Shown: positions 1 through 8,987 of the stretch, in pieces | How the letters are laid out: each line of letters opens with the position of its first letter | Position numbering within the stretch: the first letter of the stretch is position 1 | Assembly (NCBI GenBank): GCA_913777515.1 | Contig: CAJYSL010000443.1 | Span: 1-35,398 of the forward strand | Reading direction: 5' to 3' | Source: an uncultured Mucilaginibacter sp. | GTDB taxonomy: Bacteria > Bacteroidota > Bacteroidia > Sphingobacteriales > Sphingobacteriaceae | Length of the DNA stretch: 35,398 bases | Notes under the pieces: generated by a model | Databases searched by the model: none | Seen by the model: the letters and a program-made list of their open reading frames with translations, nothing else | What the model was told of the DNA's origin: nothing | Position numbers and translations under genes: made by a program

Positions 1-1076
1 ACCGGGCCAACTTTCAGGGTGGCAATGTCGCGTTGCAGTCTTTCTTTAACGGCAGGCCACAATGATTGCGGAATGTAAGCACGAGAAGCCGCCGAACATT
101 TTTGTCCCTGGTACTCAAACGCACCGCGAATTAACGCTGTGCTTACTACATCGGCATCTGCGCTTGGGTGTGCCAGCACAAAATCTTTACCACCGGTTTC
201 GCCCACAATGCGCGGGTAGCTGCGGTACAGATTAATGTTGTTACCAATGGTTTTCCATAAATGCTGGAACACATGGGTAGAACCTGTAAAGTGCAGACCT
301 GCAAAATCAGGGTGACTAAATATAATATCGCCTGCTACCGGACCATCTACACTAATCATGTTGATGACACCCGGAGGCACACCGGCTTCGTTAAATACCT
401 GCATCACCACATTGGCGGCATACATTTGCGTTGGGGCGGGTTTCCAAACCACAACGTTGCCCATCATGGCAGGGGCAGCACATAAGTTACCGGCAATAGC
501 GGTAAAGTTGAACGGCGTAATGGCAAACACAAAGCCTTCTAAGGGGCGCTGCTCCAAACGGTTCCAAACGCCTTTACCCGACAGCGGTTGCTGTGCGTAA
601 ATTTCGGTCATATACTGCACGTTAAAGCGCAGAAAATCTATAAACTCACAAGCGGCATCAATTTCGGCCTGGTAAGCGTTTTTAGACTGGCCCAGCATGG
701 TAGCGGCGTTAATTTTAGCGCGGTACGGACCGGCCAACAAATCGGCTGCCTTTAAAAATATAGCTGCACGGTGTTCCCACGGCATGTTTTCCCAATCGGC
801 CTTGGCCGTCAGGGCAGCGTTGATGGCTGCATGCACGTGGCTGGCATCGCCCTCATGAAAGGTTGCCAATACGTGTTTATGGTCATGCGGCGGGCGTACT
901 TCCTGCGTTTTGCCGGTGCGTACTTCTTCGCCGCCAATATACATCGGGATGTCCAACTGCTGGGCGCGGGCTTGCTCTAAAGCTGCCTTTAAAGCGGCAC
1001 GCTCCAAACTGCGCGGACCATAGTTTAACACCGGCTCGTTTACAGGTACCGGCACATTAAAAAATCCTTTTAACAT
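1..1076 (-). CDS. pruA: L-glutamate gamma-semialdehyde (P5C) dehydrogenase, C-terminus beyond window
   Basis: This is the second enzyme of proline degradation. It oxidises glutamate semialdehyde (P5C) to glutamate with NAD+ in the cytosol. Reading the minus strand from ATG at 1076 gives 358 codons with no stop; family members are usually about 540 residues, so the last third lies outside the window. The start reads MLKGFFNVPVPVNEPV. The Rossmann-side motif ITPFNFTAIAGN is present, followed by the catalytic glutamate in VGETGGKD (E293) and the nucleophilic cysteine in YQGQKCSAASR (C327). Both active-site residues are therefore intact. A TATCTTTG element 20 bases upstream matches the Bacteroidota -7 box and supports this start. 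The gene is divergent from the thioredoxin-like gene at 1399. The assignment to PruA rather than another aldehyde dehydrogenase rests on the N-terminal region and the GGKDF context and is quite secure. Confidence 0.93.
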   Translation of the reverse strand, partial: MLKGFFNVPVPVNEPVLNYGPRSLERAALKAALEQARAQQLDIPMYIGGEEVRTGKTQEVRPPHDHKHVLATFHEGDASHVHAAINAALTAKADWENMPWEHRAAIFLKAADLLAGPYRAKINAATMLGQSKNAYQAEIDAACEFIDFLRFNVQYMTEIYAQQPLSGKGVWNRLEQRPLEGFVFAITPFNFTAIAGNLCAAPAMMGNVVVWKPAPTQMYAANVVMQVFNEAGVPPGVINMISVDGPVAGDIIFSHPDFAGLHFTGSTHVFQHLWKTIGNNINLYRSYPRIVGETGGKDFVLAHPSADADVVSTALIRGAFEYQGQKCSAASRAYIPQSLWPAVKERLQRDIATLKVGP

Positions 1077-1398
1077 AGGGTTGCTTTTATGGCCGCAAAG
1101 ATACAGCTTTTACAGGGGATTTAATAGGGGAGAACGAACAGACCAGTTAGGCATCAAAATACTGACGTTAAAGTGAAATATTGGGATAATTTCAGGCCAT
1201 CGCTACCTGCGATAATTTGTTGATATATTTATTATGAAGCTTAGGTATAATATGCTGATTATTATCCTTAAGTTTATCAGCAAATCATATCACCTGAAGC
1301 TTATCCGTACATCAGACACCGGGCTCCGTTTCTGCCGTGTTAATGGGGTTGCCGGCTTCCGGCAGATATGATCAACCAATTACCTAAAACCATTATTC
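1077..1398. other. Divergent intergenic region between pruA and the thioredoxin-like gene
   Basis: This 322-base stretch has no convincing ORF. It carries the pruA -7 element near its left end. It also has a short perfect hairpin, TGCCGG-CTT-CCGGCA, at 1350-1364, 34 bases before the next ATG. The hairpin could sit in the 5' leader of that gene, but nothing shows a function. Confidence 0.5.
1096..1103 (-). promoter_or_regulatory. -7 promoter element of pruA (TATCTTTG)
   Basis: On the minus strand TATCTTTG matches the Bacteroidota -7 consensus TAnnTTTG and lies 19 bases before the pruA ATG. I see no clean TTTG -33 box at the expected distance, so only the -7 half is supported. Confidence 0.5.
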
Positions 1399-2811
1399 AT
1401 GAAACTATCCTTTACAGTGCTTATGGCGCTTGGCGCACTTTACAGTGGATCATTAAAAGCTCAGAATACCCCTATTACAATTAAGGGAGATACCGTACTT
1501 ATACAAACGCGAAAGGTATTGGGCTTTGGGCCGGAGGGAAATTCATCAACGGCGTTTGGAAGTAAGGATATGAACAACAGCGACGAAGAATACCTGGCAT
1601 ATCCTACCATAAAAAACATCCCGCCAGAACTTACCGGGGTGAAGGAATTTTTTTACCCGGTAAACAGGTTCCAATTTATTTTTCAAAGCTACAAGGCCGG
1701 TAAAATTACAAAGCCGGGGTTATTAAAGAAAGCCGAAAACTATGGGTGGAATTTAGCCGATACGACTACGCTTTCGAAAAAGTATCTGGCTTGTTATATT
1801 AATGCTGCAGTTGGCAAAAATAAAGACGGTGATGATGCCATCATCATTGATTTAAATAATAACGGAGACTACGCGGATGATAAAATTATGTCACTGAAAC
1901 CTCGTCAAGAAAGTGAAGAGCAGATGTTGGCCTGGTCGGTTTCAGTTTCAACCGAAAGCATGCAAAACGGTAAAGTTGTGAAAAGCAGCGTACCGGTATG
2001 TCCGGCTGGCGCACTCTTCTCTCAACGAGGTATGTTATCGTTAGCCTTTCCGGAATTCTCTTACCAAAAATTTGCTTTTAACGGAATTGATTACGTTTTA
2101 TGCGTATCGGCGGGATATACCGGAAAGCCGTTTGTAGCGATACTGGCCGACAGACCTTACTTTGATCGCGTGAGCGGCTCCAAACGTGTGTTCGAAAATC
2201 AGTATGTTAAGTTAGATAATGCCGATTTTAAAATTGCAAAGATCAATCGAGAAGCAGCACAGGTTACGCTTGTCGGAACTGAATCGGCGCAGTTTAATAT
2301 TAAAGCTGAAGCAGGTATGAGTAAACAAGCCGTTGCCCGTACATCCGCAAAAATGCTGACATCATTTTCTACCGGCTATTTGGCGCCGCCAATAAAAGGC
2401 TTAAACATGAACCGTTATTTTACTAAGTATAGCGATGTTTCGTTGGCGAGCTTGAAAGGCAAATTTGTGTTTGTTGATTTTTGGGCTACGTACTGCGGAC
2501 CATGTATAGCCGAAATGCCTTATTTAGCGAAAGCTTACGAAAAATATCCGCGTGATAAATTCGAAATCATAGGTGTGTTTAATGAAACTGATGCTAAAAT
2601 CACTGAAAAGTTAATGCGGGATAATTTTGTTTCGTGGCCTAATATTTTACAGCACGCAAAAACAAGCAATGTATCAGGTTATGGCCTCGTTAACAGTTAT
2701 CCTACTACGTTGTTGATCAACCCGGAGGGAAAAATTGTTGCTAAAGACCTACGCGGCGAACAACTTGCAGCTAAACTCGATGAATTATTAAATGCAAATG
2801 TTAAAGATTAA
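1399..2811 (+). CDS. Exported thioredoxin/TlpA-like disulfide protein with a long N-terminal domain
   Basis: The 470-residue product begins with a signal peptide (MKLSFTVLMALGALYSGSLKAQ, likely cleaved near residue 22), so it acts in the periplasm or at the outer membrane. Residues about 340-468 form a TlpA/AhpC-type thioredoxin fold: FVFVDFWATYCGPCIAEMPY contains the redox pair C366-C369, followed by a conserved cis-proline-type segment (SYPTTLLINPEGKIV). The first 300 residues are not a domain I can name; they include an acidic stretch, DLNNNGDYADDK, that resembles a calcium-binding-like loop. Bacteroidota encode many such TlpA fusions that reduce or oxidise periplasmic proteins. The specific substrate is unknown. 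The next gene follows 57 bases downstream on the same strand and may be co-transcribed. Confidence 0.8.
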   Translation: MKLSFTVLMALGALYSGSLKAQNTPITIKGDTVLIQTRKVLGFGPEGNSSTAFGSKDMNNSDEEYLAYPTIKNIPPELTGVKEFFYPVNRFQFIFQSYKAGKITKPGLLKKAENYGWNLADTTTLSKKYLACYINAAVGKNKDGDDAIIIDLNNNGDYADDKIMSLKPRQESEEQMLAWSVSVSTESMQNGKVVKSSVPVCPAGALFSQRGMLSLAFPEFSYQKFAFNGIDYVLCVSAGYTGKPFVAILADRPYFDRVSGSKRVFENQYVKLDNADFKIAKINREAAQVTLVGTESAQFNIKAEAGMSKQAVARTSAKMLTSFSTGYLAPPIKGLNMNRYFTKYSDVSLASLKGKFVFVDFWATYCGPCIAEMPYLAKAYEKYPRDKFEIIGVFNETDAKITEKLMRDNFVSWPNILQHAKTSNVSGYGLVNSYPTTLLINPEGKIVAKDLRGEQLAAKLDELLNANVKD

Positions 2812-2868
2812 ATGTTTGGTGGGTTGTGTTGCAGAGAGTTTTGAGCAGACAACACGTTTTAGTAATTA

Positions 2869-3594
2869 ATGGACATTATCCGCATCATTCAAGAAACAGC
2901 CACCTGGATAGAAAAGGTTAATCCGGATATCGAAACCAATTTGTACCGAACGGCCGGATTATCGCCTAAAATGTATTATTACCAAATTCCTGATGAAGAA
3001 AAAGACCAGGTTGTTACAGATTTGGTTGCCAGCCGGTCGGCTGTGCTTAAGGCACTGAAGCTTGATTTGATTCCGGTTGATGAACTTGTTGGTTATGGCC
3101 GAATTATGTTTTTTGAGGCGAATGAAACGTTGATTGACGGAGCACCTCAGGAGGCTAGCTTTTGCTTTATAGACCAAAGCGATGCGCCTCCGTGGGATAC
3201 CTGGATAGCCACCGAAAGACAACTATTTAATATTGATTTTTGGGCTTATGACCTGAAGCTTACCAATAAAATGTTGATTGCGTGGGTGCCTAAGTCACAA
3301 TATTTTTATGCTCAGGAAGCTGTTGAGGTAGCGATGTTAGATAATTTTATATGGCCTAAAAGCGATTGTGTTGCCGGCCAATTTTCTGATGTCAGAAATG
3401 TGTTCAGCAAACCGCCAACCACAGATGAGCCGTGTAACACCATTGATATCCTGGCACGCCAGCGGCATTTGTACCGGTTGATACGTGATGCAGAGGCTTA
3501 CTCAAAAGTTTATTACAAAAAGTCGTCAACGGATGTTAAGCGAAAGAGTGACGTTAAAAATCCGTTTTGGAAACGTTTATTTGGGCGCAAGTGA
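2869..3594 (+). CDS. Hypothetical protein, 241 aa
   Basis: I do not recognise this family. The product is soluble-looking, without a signal peptide or membrane segment, and is rich in aromatic and acidic residues (for example DQSDAPPWDTWIATERQ around residues 101-117). The C-terminus is strongly basic (KRKSDVKNPFWKRLFGRK). It begins with ATG 57 bases after the thioredoxin-like gene, so the two may share a transcript. The middle segment, with alternating hydrophobic strands and a conserved-looking FWAYDLKLTNKMLIAWVPKS, reads like a compact alpha/beta domain. No catalytic motif is visible. Coding status is supported by length and natural composition. Confidence 0.65.
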   Translation: MDIIRIIQETATWIEKVNPDIETNLYRTAGLSPKMYYYQIPDEEKDQVVTDLVASRSAVLKALKLDLIPVDELVGYGRIMFFEANETLIDGAPQEASFCFIDQSDAPPWDTWIATERQLFNIDFWAYDLKLTNKMLIAWVPKSQYFYAQEAVEVAMLDNFIWPKSDCVAGQFSDVRNVFSKPPTTDEPCNTIDILARQRHLYRLIRDAEAYSKVYYKKSSTDVKRKSDVKNPFWKRLFGRK

Positions 3595-3845
3595 TTATCG
3601 CTTCGTTCTGCTTATATTTACTTTCCTGCTGTTTGTGGACTCAAACTCCTTTGCCTCCAACAAATAAATCAGCGAAGCCGCCCCATCCATGGTAAATTCG
3701 TTGCTGCTGTATTCGCCGGCATCATCGTGGTATACGGCCATGTCCGACTAGAAATCGGCATAGGTATCGGGGCGCGATAGTTTTATACCGCGCAGGTTGT
3801 TGTAAATGCGAGCATACACGTGGCCGTCAACCCTATAGATTACAG
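3595..3845 (-). pseudogene. Remnant of a glycosidase C-terminus (GH9-like), interrupted by TAG
   Basis: One minus-strand frame from about 3845 to a TAA at 3595-3597 reads as a natural protein (KAVIYRVDGHVYARIYNN, then LRGIKLSRPDTYADF), meets TAG at 3748-3750, and continues in the same frame (SDMAVYHDDAGEYSSNEF, TMDGAASLIYLLEAKEFES). The piece YHDDAGEYSSNEFTMDGAA fits the family 9 glycosyl hydrolase signature 2, [FYW]-x-D-x4-[FYW]-x3-E-x-[STA]-x3-N-[STA], at every fixed position except the Asn, which is Ala. That motif carries the catalytic acid Glu in GH9. Nothing upstream continues the domain, because the alpha/beta hydrolase gene occupies that DNA. I read it as a truncated, nonsense-broken fragment. 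The GH9 assignment is from one motif and is tentative. Confidence 0.5.
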
Positions 3846-3848
3846 CCT

Positions 3849-4751
3849 TTACATGCTTCTGCTTGCAATTACCCTTCCCGCTGTCGTTTCTCTAACAGGC
3901 CTTTCACGTTTGGGTGTTGCTAAATATACCTCAGTAGTCCTGGCAGATGGGGGCGTTAACGAAAGAAACTGTTCGGCTACTGTGGCTGGTATCATGTCGT
4001 TAGGGTCAGGGTCTTTGCGGCCGCCCCAGTAGTCGGAGTGCCCGGCGTTGTTGTACCGGCGTTGTATCATCCCCGGCAAAATCAGGCTGCCGCCGGCATA
4101 ATGGCGATGGCCAAGCGCTACCGGAAAAAAGCCTTCGCCGGCGGCGGTCTGGCCGGCCGGAAAGGCGAATTTTAAAACTATATCAGCTTCCGAGTAAAGG
4201 CTCATGGTACCGGCAAAGTATTTAAGGGCTTGCTGTAAATTATTAATATCCTCTAAATATTTTACCGGCACAGCGCCGGCCATAAAAACAATTTTGCCAA
4301 CCGACAAGCCCGACAACGAACCCTCGCGGCTTTTTATCGCTAGAAGATTTTTAACAACTTCCAGCACAAGCCTGCAGCCCAGCGAGTGCGCTACAAAATC
4401 GACGTAAAGATACCCCCGCTGTTTTGCGGCCTGAACCAAATCGGCAGCAAGCAGTGGAGCCACTAATTGTGCCTGTTCAACGGCTTGCATGTAGTACAGA
4501 GGCCCTGCCCAATTGGCACCCGGCCAATATATGCCTAAAATATTGGCATTGAGCGAGCCACTGTTTTGCTGCAACCCTTTAAACAGGGTATACGAATCGG
4601 AAGCGGCTTGCAGTTTATTGTTATACCCATGCACCAGCAACACCAGCGAACTTTTGTTTAACGCGTTGCTAGGTTGCGGGTCGCCTTTTGGCCGTATCTG
4701 TGTGCCCGTACCCGACCAGTAATTTAATGAAGGTTTGAAAGTTTCTGACAT
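3849..4751 (-). CDS. Alpha/beta hydrolase (lipase/DUF900-like)
   Basis: The product is a cytosolic-looking serine hydrolase. Using the ATG at 4751 gives 300 residues. An earlier in-frame ATG at 4802 would overlap the upstream gene by 47 bases, whereas 4751 lies 4 bases after that gene's stop, so 4751 is preferred. LVLLVHGYNN (residues 37-45) forms the oxyanion-hole HG motif, and VDFVAHSLGCRLVLEVV contains the nucleophile elbow AHSLG with Ser123. A late HYAGGS-type segment may supply the catalytic His. The fold and the early WPG segment resemble DUF900-type esterases; the natural substrate is unknown. The C-terminus (AGRVIASRSM) ends where the decayed glycosidase-like remnant begins, so the last residues may have been altered by that rearrangement. 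It appears co-transcribed with the membrane protein gene upstream. Confidence 0.75.
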   Translation of the reverse strand: MSETFKPSLNYWSGTGTQIRPKGDPQPSNALNKSSLVLLVHGYNNKLQAASDSYTLFKGLQQNSGSLNANILGIYWPGANWAGPLYYMQAVEQAQLVAPLLAADLVQAAKQRGYLYVDFVAHSLGCRLVLEVVKNLLAIKSREGSLSGLSVGKIVFMAGAVPVKYLEDINNLQQALKYFAGTMSLYSEADIVLKFAFPAGQTAAGEGFFPVALGHRHYAGGSLILPGMIQRRYNNAGHSDYWGGRKDPDPNDMIPATVAEQFLSLTPPSARTTEVYLATPKRERPVRETTAGRVIASRSM

Positions 4752-4755
4752 CAGG

Positions 4756-5529
4756 TTATGACTTTTTAATGCTCGATAGCCCGGTGATGATATCTTTTGC
4801 AAAAGGAGAGATCATGCCGCCAAAGAGCGCCAAGAAAACGGCAGGTATGATAGGTGAAGGGTGCGGATCGAGCATTCGTAGAAAGGAAAAAATAAGTATC
4901 GACGCTCCGCCTACAGCCCAATACTGGTTTAACCTTGCCCATTTGTATTCGGTTCGGGTCTGAAACGCATCCAGTTTTCTGGATACAAAATGGTCTATTC
5001 TGGCCCTTGCTTTTGTAGCGGCCTGGGTAGCTTCATCACTAGGTGCAGTCCCGGCCCTCGTGATAAAATTAGCCCAAATATCTCTGTCTTGCGAAGACTT
5101 TTGGTCATTATAATTGTTGTCCGACTGGTTTGTCTCGGCACGCGCCGCTTCGGAGCGGGGCACGCCTGTCAAAAAATCGTACATGGCCGGGTATAAATCC
5201 GGAAAATCAATAACCACGTTTGTTGCCGCCTGTATCTGCCCGAGCATTTTATCGGTTGGCTGATCAAACAGGGCATCAGCCGACTCTACCTCGGCTACCG
5301 ATAGGATAAGCAGTTCATGGTAGGCTTGCTCGTTTTTAAGCCAGGATACAATTTTTTTGCGATGGTAATTTAGCCTGAGGCCAAACACGGCCTTTATGAG
5401 CTCTAAAAATGTCATGGTAATGGTGGCTATTGAAGCAAGCAAAACGGCATACGACAGAATGTTGCCAACGAAACTATCAACGATACCAGGCAACCCGCCT
5501 ACGAATTCTGTGTTTTTAAAAATTTCCAT
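4756..5529 (-). CDS. Hypothetical membrane protein, 257 aa
   Basis: The family is not recognised. The protein has one hydrophobic segment near residues 24-50 (ILSYAVLLASIATITMTFLE) and a hydrophobic pair near residues 205-250 (AVGGASILIFSFLRM and IIPAVFLALFGGMISPFA). The roughly 150 residues between them are hydrophilic and probably cytoplasmic. The middle part contains a low-complexity polar stretch (ETNQSDNNYNDQKSSQDRD). The architecture, two terminal membrane regions around a soluble domain, suggests a scaffold or sensor rather than a transporter. The alpha/beta hydrolase starts 4 bases after its stop codon, indicating translational coupling, so the two probably work together. Confidence 0.65.
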   Translation of the reverse strand: MEIFKNTEFVGGLPGIVDSFVGNILSYAVLLASIATITMTFLELIKAVFGLRLNYHRKKIVSWLKNEQAYHELLILSVAEVESADALFDQPTDKMLGQIQAATNVVIDFPDLYPAMYDFLTGVPRSEAARAETNQSDNNYNDQKSSQDRDIWANFITRAGTAPSDEATQAATKARARIDHFVSRKLDAFQTRTEYKWARLNQYWAVGGASILIFSFLRMLDPHPSPIIPAVFLALFGGMISPFAKDIITGLSSIKKS

Positions 5530-5686
5530 AATTAAAAGTTAAGATGGTTTTTAATTTGACGGTCGTTTATGAGACGACGTGTAGTGAATTATGCCCTCAA
5601 TGCCGGCTAGCACATCGCGTGTTATTAGCTTACCATGATAACCGAAGGTGGGGATAGATAACTGTTTTGCCGGATGGTAGCTGATG

Positions 5687-7408
5687 CTACTTTGTAAATT
5701 CAACAAATTTCCCCAAATCAAATTTCTTCGAAAGGGCTAAGGTCACAAACGGCGGACTGCCCTTTGACAATAAACCCCGTACCTCGCCGGTAAATGAAAT
5801 ACCAAAATGCTCTTCGCTCAGGCGGAATTGAAAAACGTAAAACATCTTCCAGTTGCGGCTAACAGGATTTCCGGATGCAGCTAAAATTTCGTTGAATTTA
5901 TTAGCGCTGGGCTGGTTGCTAACGCCGATAACCGGGTTAAAGAAAACGTTTGTTTTACCCTCTTTAAAATAAACGGGTAAGCCCATGCCTATATAATGCG
6001 AAAGCAAATTCGACTCTATTTTTGTCGCCTTGTCTGCATACTTATTAATTTCGCTGGCCACTACAAAGAGTGTGTCTTTTCTTTTGAGGCTGGAAAAATC
6101 CTGTTCCTGAGAAATGCGTTGCCATTGTATTTCGAGCCAAAGAGATGTAAAAAAATGAAGGCCTTCATAATTGGCGCCGCCTCGCGATATTCTTATTTGC
6201 GGCGAAAAGAAGAGCCCCAGGTTTCTGGATACCTGAACCGTTTTAACCGTTCCGGAATCTACAAAAACGCCAACATTGTTCCCCTGTTTTAAGGCTACAG
6301 ATTGGTCTGTATAATACGATCGCCCAACGGTTTTTTCTTCAGATATATCAGCAGTGGCCTTTGATTCAAACACACCGGCGAAAATTCCGAGGTTATCTTC
6401 TTTTCTTCCTTTTGACTTGAAAAGCGGGCGTATATCACGTTTAAAGAAGAAGACTCCTGAAAAGAAATTATTGGGCTTCAAACCGTCAACCAAATCAAAA
6501 TTGGATCCTACCTCTACCCAAAACGGTTGATTAGGGTTGTAGCGCCCTCGTTGGCTCAAGGTAACACGGTGGCTGCCCGTTGCACCCGGAATGGTAATTT
6601 CAACCGATTCTTCTTCAAAATCCTTTTCGGGTATAGCGCTTATTTGCAGATATATTGTTTTTGTTACGGTCTCATTTTGATTTAATAGCTTTATTTCGCC
6701 GGCTGACAGGAGGACTTCAGGCTGAGGAAAAACACTTACATTGGCTTGGTTACCGCCCGGCTTTGTTACTGTCAATTTTACCAGCGTATCATTTTTACTG
6801 ACGATAGGATTAACGCTTGTACTTGCCTTTCTGATCTGTATAATGACAGGCACTTCTATTGTTTTTTGTGTGGTGTCGCTAAGCAGTGGTGGTATTATGG
6901 AAGCTTTTGAAACAATTTCAAGGCTCTGGCCCGGGTAGTTTCCTTCAAATAACAGTTCGGCAAACTCGATTTGACCAGTCACTTTTAAATAGGCAGTTTG
7001 CGCCTTTGCCGGTAAAACTTTAGGGTGTATAACAGAGATATCAACTGTGCGGGTGAAACTTTGGTTTAGCTTTTTAAAATCCGACTTTTTAAAAGTCAAC
7101 TTGATCGCCTTATCAGTAGTATTGGTCAGGTTGTTATAAAATAATGGTTCGAAGTCGGGGGCAAAATCCTCAATATAGATTGTTTTAACAATATCTGTTT
7201 TTGGAGTTTTATCCACAAATTGAAAGGTTAACGTAAGCTGCTTAGTAACCCGGTCGTCATTGCCTCGCTGATTGAACGAAATGGGGGGTGCAAGACTAAC
7301 CAAACGCACATTCTGCGCGGTTGCAGCGAAGTAAAAAAGACTTAATAAAAGGCTCAAAAATAAACTGCTGCCCGTTAACCAAGACTGTTTCCGTTTGGCA
7401 ATTGACAT
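5687..7408 (-). CDS. Large exported hypothetical protein
   Basis: The start chosen is ATG at 7408, giving 573 residues beginning MSIAKRKQSWLTGSSLFL, an excellent signal peptide that ends near FAATAQ. A longer frame begins at 7531, but its 41 extra residues precede the signal peptide and do not look exported. Residues about 40-310 alternate short hydrophobic strands with LTVTKPGG-like and VTLSQRG-like turns, as in tandem Ig-like or immunoglobulin-fold domains. The last 250 residues have aromatic, amphipathic strands (FWVEVGSNFDLVDGLKPNNF, LHFFTSLWLEIQWQ) and could form an outer-membrane barrel or surface domain. No enzyme motif is visible. It is separated from the following membrane protein gene by 157 bases. 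Confidence 0.7.
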   Translation of the reverse strand: MSIAKRKQSWLTGSSLFLSLLLSLFYFAATAQNVRLVSLAPPISFNQRGNDDRVTKQLTLTFQFVDKTPKTDIVKTIYIEDFAPDFEPLFYNNLTNTTDKAIKLTFKKSDFKKLNQSFTRTVDISVIHPKVLPAKAQTAYLKVTGQIEFAELLFEGNYPGQSLEIVSKASIIPPLLSDTTQKTIEVPVIIQIRKASTSVNPIVSKNDTLVKLTVTKPGGNQANVSVFPQPEVLLSAGEIKLLNQNETVTKTIYLQISAIPEKDFEEESVEITIPGATGSHRVTLSQRGRYNPNQPFWVEVGSNFDLVDGLKPNNFFSGVFFFKRDIRPLFKSKGRKEDNLGIFAGVFESKATADISEEKTVGRSYYTDQSVALKQGNNVGVFVDSGTVKTVQVSRNLGLFFSPQIRISRGGANYEGLHFFTSLWLEIQWQRISQEQDFSSLKRKDTLFVVASEINKYADKATKIESNLLSHYIGMGLPVYFKEGKTNVFFNPVIGVSNQPSANKFNEILAASGNPVSRNWKMFYVFQFRLSEEHFGISFTGEVRGLLSKGSPPFVTLALSKKFDLGKFVEFTK

Positions 7409-7851
7409 CAGGCGGGTGTTATCTAAAAACTGCTGGTGTGGTCTGGCTTCGCCTGGTTTTTTGCTGATGCGTTGATGGAAGGATATGCAATCAAAAAAAC
7501 GATAAATAATAGGTTGTAAATATATCATCATAGTATAAATTAATTAGCGCGTTTGGATGTTGCCGGATGCAGAGGCAGAATGATTGCATCTGCTTCAAAA
7601 TTGCGGAGTGGCTGACCGCCTATCAATACCTACCTAGGGGTATTTGTGAAATATTATTAACTTATTCATGAAAATAGTGCGAACGGCGACTTATTTATCA
7701 TAAGTTATTTTACATTTATGAAAGATTAAAATACCACGCACGGGGTATAGGTTTAAGGTAAATATTGCCTGAGTTTTGGTGCAGCAACGATAGTGGCTAT
7801 CTATTATCGAATTCCTTAACAAAAATCATAAACAATTAAATTCACAACACT
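7409..7851. other. Divergent intergenic region upstream of the exported protein and the signalling operon
   Basis: This 443-base region separates two divergent transcription units. I see no further gene once the 7408 start is used. A candidate promoter for the operon on the right is given separately. There is an AT-rich stretch around 7640-7730. Confidence 0.5.
7775..7805 (+). promoter_or_regulatory. Candidate Bacteroidota-type promoter of the 7852-10366 operon
   Basis: TTTG at 7775-7778 is followed by exactly 19 bases and then TATCTATT at 7798-7805, which matches TAnnTTTG at four of six fixed positions. The ATG of the first gene is 47 bases downstream. The spacing fits; the -7 box is imperfect. 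Confidence 0.35.
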
Positions 7852-8331
7852 ATGAGCGATGAAAAATCAATTTGTTCAGAAGAGAACAATAACCCAATCG
7901 GTGTCGGTACACGCATGAAAGAAGATAGTGCTCGGATTGCGGTCTTAAATTATCTTCAAAACGCGCCAATGGGACGTCACGATGAGAGACATTTTTTTGG
8001 TTTCACATTTGGTTTAGACACTTTGAAGAAGTTTATGGACGACATTGATAAGCATAATAATAAGAGCACGGTACCTGCTAATGAGAAAATTGAAGGGGTG
8101 CGTATTTATTATGGTAAAACGATTCGTGAGAATCCAAACCTTCCGGAACAAAAAGGGGTAATGTTACCTGATTTAATTTTTGTACCTGTAATGCCAAACG
8201 GGAAGGATTACTACACAAAAGTACTTCCGGAGAAGCTTAACGATGATGACATGATTTTAGGTGAATCACGCCCTTGCCCTAACCAGTGCAAGCTTGAATT
8301 TTTGAAGAAAGAAGAAAAAAAGCAAGCGTAA
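7852..8331 (+). CDS. Hypothetical protein, 159 aa, first gene of a signalling operon
   Basis: I do not recognise a named domain. The product is soluble and charged, with no signal peptide. A central segment (HFFGFTFGLDTLKKFMDDID, about residues 45-64) and a later strand-rich part (EGVRIYYGKTIREN, then GVMLPDLIFVPVM) suggest one small alpha/beta domain. Two cysteines occur near the C-terminus in SRPCPNQCKLEF, a CxxxC spacing that could bind metal or form a disulfide. The tail is lysine-rich. It lies 11 bases before the membrane protein gene and heads a run of four closely packed genes that ends in a histidine kinase and a response regulator, so a role in signal input or as output target of that system is likely. 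Confidence 0.65.
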   Translation: MSDEKSICSEENNNPIGVGTRMKEDSARIAVLNYLQNAPMGRHDERHFFGFTFGLDTLKKFMDDIDKHNNKSTVPANEKIEGVRIYYGKTIRENPNLPEQKGVMLPDLIFVPVMPNGKDYYTKVLPEKLNDDDMILGESRPCPNQCKLEFLKKEEKKQA

Positions 8332-8342
8332 AGGAGAGATTA

Positions 8343-8987
8343 ATGAGCTACACAGAGATAGTGTTTGGTTTGTCCAATAACTCAGATTTGTCCGAATTGC
8401 TGCCTCTGTTAGCCTGGTTATATTATGCCCGTAAAAAACCACCTTATCATATTTTAGGGTGGTTTTTTGCGGTTTCGGCACCGATAAAAATCTACACACT
8501 AATTACAGCCGAAATGCATAAAAATAATATGCCGGCCTATCACTTATTATCCTGTATTGAAATTATTGCTGTAACGCTGTTTTACAACAAGCTAATTTAT
8601 GGTCGTGTAATCTACTGGCTTATAGCTTTGCTGCTCATTTTTAATATAGCTAATACGCTTTTTTATCAATCTATACACGACTTCAATTCTTTGGCCTGGG
8701 CTATTGATATGATGGTGATAATTGGTTTAGGCATGTTTTACTTTTACAAGCTTTACCAAAACGATACCGACCATACGCCATTAGAAAAGCGACCCGATTT
8801 TATGGTTACCGTCGCGTGGCTGCTATACGCTGCCGGATCGTTGTTTGCCTATTTGATGGGTACCGAAATTTTATCGGGCAAAGCTGAAGGTTTTTTTAAA
8901 AATGCATGGATATTTCAGGAAGTTTCTAACATCATTAAAAATATCATCATGGTTTACGCATTTAGTTTGGTAAATCGGCATGAGTAA
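8343..8987 (+). CDS. Multi-pass membrane protein, probable sensor partner of the adjacent kinase
   Basis: The 214-residue product is hydrophobic throughout, with about six or seven membrane segments (for example VIYWLIALLLIFNIANTLFY, LAWAIDMMVIIGLGMFYFYK and VAWLLYAAGSLFAYLMG). No transporter signature is visible. Its end overlaps the start of the histidine kinase by 8 bases (ATG of the kinase at 8980), which indicates translational coupling. The kinase itself has only one membrane helix and no sensory domain, so this protein probably supplies the sensing module, an arrangement seen in many Bacteroidota kinase operons. That role is inferred from context. Confidence 0.75.
   Translation: MSYTEIVFGLSNNSDLSELLPLLAWLYYARKKPPYHILGWFFAVSAPIKIYTLITAEMHKNNMPAYHLLSCIEIIAVTLFYNKLIYGRVIYWLIALLLIFNIANTLFYQSIHDFNSLAWAIDMMVIIGLGMFYFYKLYQNDTDHTPLEKRPDFMVTVAWLLYAAGSLFAYLMGTEILSGKAEGFFKNAWIFQEVSNIIKNIIMVYAFSLVNRHE

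Noticed and set aside
5535-5686. 44-codon minus-strand frame ending SSHKRPSN in the gap between two genes
   Set aside because: It is short, without a normal start codon, and can occur by chance.
7409-7531. 41 extra codons before the signal peptide of the exported protein
   Set aside because: The residues before MSIAKRKQSW break the signal peptide logic; start at 7408 fits better.
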